The notes beneath the pieces are model-generated. The model made no database searches and was not told where the DNA came from. It worked only from the letters and a program-made list of their open reading frames with translations. Positions 5,221-7,206 of a DNA stretch of 7,206 bases are shown piece by piece; position 1 is the stretch's first letter; every line of letters starts with the position of its first letter. The stretch lies in assembly GCA_017547995.1 (NCBI GenBank), contig JAFYNW010000222.1, positions 1 through 7,206 of the forward strand, given 5' to 3'. A program made the translations under genes and the position numbers. This stretch comes from Clostridia bacterium (GTDB lineage: Bacteria > Bacillota > Clostridia > Oscillospirales > Butyricicoccaceae).

Positions 5221-6312
5221 TTAATCAAAAACTGATACTGCATTTATTATGCAGTTATTCTGTCTGAAATATGTGATGAGACTTGAAAGTGCTTTCACAC
5301 TGTCCTCATTCGTTGCAAAGAGAAGTCTTGCCGACGTGCGCTTGGCCATATAATTCTTGACGTTTGCCACCATCGTCTGATACTTGCCCGATACGTTATA
5401 GGTTGCCGAAAGCGGCTTGTAGCCCGCTTCATTCAGCTCTTTTTCAACGTCATCGGTGAGCTCCTTTGCATTTTCAAAGAGGACCATATTGGTTTTTGTC
5501 ATCGTCTGACTTTTTATGATGGAATTGACCTTTTCAAGCTTTTCAATGCTGCCTTCCCACAAAATACCTATATCACAGCCGCTGACGAAAATCTTGCGGA
5601 TTGTTTCGCCGTCGAGGGCCGTCCTTTCATCGATATAGAATGCAGCGGAAACGTTTTTGACTGTAAGACCAGAGATGATGCTGTCAGCTTCGTCCCCATC
5701 GGTACATTTCACAGCCAGCGTCACAGACTTTTTAGTCTGCACAGGCGTATCCGTTTTGTCGGGAGTCTGAGTGGCTTCCCCGCTGCCCTCGTTGACGTAA
5801 TTTCTATGGTATGACATATAGAGATTACGCATCGTTTCGGCATTTTTTTCGAGGAAGAATGCATCGTCGTAGGCAGGCTCGCCATCGTTGATTCTTACGA
5901 CACCGCCAAGAGATGAGGCGGAGATATAGGAATAATTGAGGGAGAATCTGCTGCAGACAGCCTTTGCAGGCACGTAAACCTTGCCGTTTCGTCTGACAGC
6001 CGGTGTAACCGCGTTGCCGCTTTCGTCCATCGCCGTGCCATTCTTCAGGTCGAATGCGATATTTCTGTCATTCTTATAGAGAATGAGCTTATCGAGAGAA
6101 GAATTGTAGATGCTCTTGATACCCAAAAGACGAGTGAAGGTTTCAGGCAGTACGTATACTGTGCTTCCCGAGCGAATCGGCACGTTGTTTGGCGTTGGCG
6201 CAAGCTGGATTACGTCGTTGATAGCTGTGAAAATCAGCGGGTTTACAGCCTGAGCTGAAATGCTTCCAACAAGAAAGATCAGGATAAGACAAAATATAAT
6301 TTTGCTTTTCAT
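5221..6312 (-). CDS. Secreted protein: copper-amine-oxidase-like stalk domain plus degenerate polysaccharide-deacetylase-like domain
   Basis: The protein has 363 residues. Residues 1-22 are a signal peptide: MKSK, a hydrophobic run IIFCLILIFLVG, and cleavage predicted after AQA. Residues of about 24-143 look like the copper amine oxidase N-terminal-like domain common in cell-surface proteins of Clostridia, with paired 'G-x-x-Y-V-P' strands at STVYVLPETFTRLLG (50-64) and GKVYVPAKAV (110-119). A Thr/Pro-rich linker covers about 176-195. Residues 196-363 resemble a NodB-fold polysaccharide deacetylase in layout (SVTLAVKCTDGDEADSI, VSAAFYIDE, GETIRKIFVSGCDIGIL). However, the catalytic FDDG motif is KCTDGD here and the H-S/T-x-x-H motif is absent around residues 246-260, so it is unlikely to be an active deacetylase. 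The start at 6312 is preferred over ATG at 6318 because GGAGG is 9 nt from the former and only 3 nt from the latter. Unlike its neighbours it does not avoid TTA, CTA and TCA codons. The second-domain call is tentative. Confidence 0.75.
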   Translation of the reverse strand: MKSKIIFCLILIFLVGSISAQAVNPLIFTAINDVIQLAPTPNNVPIRSGSTVYVLPETFTRLLGIKSIYNSSLDKLILYKNDRNIAFDLKNGTAMDESGNAVTPAVRRNGKVYVPAKAVCSRFSLNYSYISASSLGGVVRINDGEPAYDDAFFLEKNAETMRNLYMSYHRNYVNEGSGEATQTPDKTDTPVQTKKSVTLAVKCTDGDEADSIISGLTVKNVSAAFYIDERTALDGETIRKIFVSGCDIGILWEGSIEKLEKVNSIIKSQTMTKTNMVLFENAKELTDDVEKELNEAGYKPLSATYNVSGKYQTMVANVKNYMAKRTSARLLFATNEDSVKALSSLITYFRQNNCIINAVSVFD

Positions 6313-6337
6313 ACCCATTGTCCTCCATTGTAAGTTG

Positions 6338-6343
6338 ATTATA
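6338..6343 (-). promoter_or_regulatory. Promoter -10 of the secreted-protein / AbgB-like operon
   Basis: On the minus strand TGTTATAAT is a perfect -10 hexamer with the extended TG, ending about 26 nt before the start codon at 6312. The hexamer 17 nt upstream (TAGTAA) matches the -35 consensus at only three positions. The surrounding 6344-6420 is strongly AT-rich with several A and T runs and holds no gene. Confidence 0.7.
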
Positions 6344-6452
6344 ACACATCATTCATAAATTTACTACCCTTTTTTGAAGATTTTTTTGATATTTTTCATA
6401 AGTATTTATTACGATATGCCATAATTCCCTTGATTTTCCATATTATAAATGC

Positions 6453-6480
6453 AAAAAGCCCGGAGGATATTCCCTCCGGG
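6453..6480 (-). terminator. Intrinsic terminator of the C_GCAxxG_C_C protein gene
   Basis: CCCGGAGG (6459-6466) and CCTCCGGG (6473-6480) form a perfect 8-bp GC-rich stem with a 6-nt loop. On the minus strand it is followed by C and TTTTT (6457-6453). It begins 6 nt past the stop codon at 6487. This is a textbook Rho-independent terminator. Confidence 0.93.
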
Positions 6481-6486
6481 TCTGTT

Positions 6487-6903
6487 TTATTTCTGTTCTT
6501 CTTCGATTACGATTTCAGTTGCATCGATTTCGTCGAGGATTTCAGCGATTACAAGCATTGTAGGCTTGCAGCCTTCTTCCTCTGTGCGGTATTTTTCCTT
6601 GAGTGGAATACAGTTTTCACTGCCGCACTTTTCGCGTACAGTGTTGATATAGAGCTTTACCTTTTCGCGAAGCATAGCGCCCTGATACTTATAGCCGAGA
6701 GCAGCGATACCGCCTGTCACAGCGCCGCAAGTGATGCCGACAATCATGCCGCCGCCAAAGCCCTTGAGCATATCCTCATTGCCATCCTTGCCCAATTCCC
6801 ACGCATCGTTTGCCGCAAGGAATGTAATCTGTGCGCAGTTGAGCTTAGGCGCACCTTCAGGACGGTCAATATACTTGACGATAAAATCCTTAACCTTTTT
6901 CAT
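6487..6903 (-). CDS. C_GCAxxG_C_C family redox protein
   Basis: This small protein of 138 residues belongs, by pattern, to the C_GCAxxG_C_C (split-Soret-like) family of presumed redox-active or metal-binding proteins. The signature is present in order: NCAQ with Cys23, GFGGGM (48-53), then TCGAVTGG with Cys59 giving the C-G-A-x-x-G core, followed by Cys93, Cys98 and Cys112. The glycine-rich stretch GFGGGMIVGITCGAVTGG is the conserved heart of the family. The cysteines could hold an iron-sulfur cluster or a haem; the biochemical role is not established. No signal peptide is seen. The start at 6903 is set by AGGAGG 8 nt upstream; a longer frame up to 7041 would cross the promoter and the terminator of the gene before. 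It is a single-gene unit with its own promoter and terminator, so its neighbours do not say much about its partner. Confidence 0.85.
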   Translation of the reverse strand: MKKVKDFIVKYIDRPEGAPKLNCAQITFLAANDAWELGKDGNEDMLKGFGGGMIVGITCGAVTGGIAALGYKYQGAMLREKVKLYINTVREKCGSENCIPLKEKYRTEEEGCKPTMLVIAEILDEIDATEIVIEEEQK

Positions 6904-6939
6904 TATGTATCCTCCTGGAATTATATTGTATTTACTTAT

Positions 6940-6968
6940 ATTATACCATATTATATCTCTTTCTGCAA
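6940..6968 (-). promoter_or_regulatory. Promoter of the C_GCAxxG_C_C protein gene
   Basis: On the minus strand TTGCAG (6968-6963) and TATAAT (6945-6940) are 17 nt apart, and the -10 box is extended (TGGTATAAT). Transcription would start near 6933, giving a leader of about 30 nt that ends in the AGGAGG ribosome binding site. The -35 matches consensus only in its TTG half. Confidence 0.75.
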
Positions 6969-6970
6969 TA

Positions 6971-7000
6971 AAGAAAAAGACCGCCATCACGACAGTCTTT
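6971..7000 (-). terminator. Intrinsic terminator of the cyclase-family gene
   Basis: On the minus strand AAAGACTGTCG pairs with TGGCGGTCTTT around a 3-nt loop (6976-7000), using three G-U wobbles. A T-rich tail (TTTTTCTTT overlapping the stem end) follows. The wobbles would be A-C mismatches on the plus strand, so the structure belongs to minus-strand RNA. It lies 3 nt past the stop codon at 7004 and ends just before the -35 box of the next gene. Confidence 0.85.
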
Positions 7001-7003
7001 ATT

Positions 7004-7206
7004 TTATAATTCAATAAGATAGGCACGACATGGCGAGCCATCGCTTCCCTTGAGGTTGAGCGGTGCAGCGCTGAGGAAATATTTTCCCTCGCTTACGCCA
7101 TCGAGCAGTATGCCCTCAAGCAGAGTTATGCCCTGCGAAAGCAGTATTTTATGCACAGCCATAGGCGCGTTTTCAGGCCCTACGCTGACTCCCTCGTTGC
7201 CGATGA
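7004..7206 (-). CDS. Cyclase / arylformamidase-family protein (C-terminal part)
   Basis: Only the last 66 residues are in the window; the 5' part lies beyond position 7206. The end of the protein reads NEGVSVGPENAP, then VHKILLSQGITLLEGILLDG, then GKYFLSAAPLNLKGSDGSP and RAYLIEL, and stops with TAA at 7004. The pattern 'H-x-x-L-L-x-x-G-I-x-x-x-E-G-L/I-x-L-x-x-V-x-x-G-x-Y-x-L-x-x-x-P-L-x-L-x-G-x-D-G-S-P-x-R-A' is the C-terminal signature of the cyclase family that includes kynurenine formamidase (KynB) and related metal-dependent amide hydrolases. The HxGTHxDxPxH metal-binding motif lies in the missing part, so activity cannot be judged. A strong terminator directly follows, so it is not cotranscribed with the C_GCAxxG_C_C gene. 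Confidence 0.82.
   Translation of the reverse strand, partial: IGNEGVSVGPENAPMAVHKILLSQGITLLEGILLDGVSEGKYFLSAAPLNLKGSDGSPCRAYLIEL

Noticed and set aside
3813..5243. Longer start for the first AbgB-like gene at 5243
   Set aside because: The extra 17 residues would overlap the upstream gene, lack a ribosome binding site and are absent from the paralogue; ATG at 5192 has GGAGG at good spacing.
6430..7017. Plus-strand frame of 195 codons opposite the C_GCAxxG gene
   Set aside because: It spans a terminator, a promoter and a second terminator of minus-strand genes and has no domain of its own.

Overview
The window fits a gut- or rumen-type Clostridium-class Firmicute of moderate GC. The support is AGGAGG-type ribosome binding sites, TATAAT extended -10 boxes, intrinsic terminators, a C_GCAxxG_C_C family redox protein, a secreted protein with a copper-amine-oxidase-like stalk domain, and intergenic spaces packed with short hairpin repeats. 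All recognised genes lie on the minus strand, so transcription runs from high to low coordinates. The organism assignment is an inference.

Layout in direction of transcription: (1) 7206-7004, the C-terminal 66 residues of a cyclase/arylformamidase-family protein, followed by a strong terminator. (2) 6903-6487, a 138-residue C_GCAxxG_C_C protein with its own promoter and a textbook terminator. (3) 6312-5221, a secreted two-domain protein (stalk domain plus a degenerate polysaccharide-deacetylase-like domain) with its own promoter, followed after only 28 nt by (4) 5192-3813, an AbgB-like M20 amidohydrolase; these two look cotranscribed. (5) A 414-nt repeat-filled gap. (6) 3398-2001, a second AbgB-like amidohydrolase, a paralogue of the first. 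(7) A 327-nt repeat-filled gap. (8) 1673-432, a cytosolic M28-family zinc aminopeptidase. (9) A 200-nt repeat-filled gap. (10) 231-1, the N-terminal 77 residues of a probable iron-sulfur, epoxyqueuosine-reductase-like protein.

Functionally the centre is a block of three cytosolic metallohydrolases (one M28 and two M20 AbgB-like) that would release amino acids from peptides or N-acyl amino acids such as p-aminobenzoyl-glutamate. The three genes and the C_GCAxxG gene have almost no TTA, CTA or TCA codons, which suggests strong codon selection and high expression. The secreted-protein gene does not show this.

The least explained content is between the genes. There are two arrays of tiny hairpins with fixed spacers: one has TCGATAT spacers at a 20-nt period, the other AATGAATT spacers. 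A third element lies beside the first array. All three end in the same GCGAYGCATT sequence. Seven copies of a separate GTAGGG-type hairpin unit are also present. Stem sequences differ from hairpin to hairpin while pairing is preserved, so structure rather than sequence appears to be conserved.
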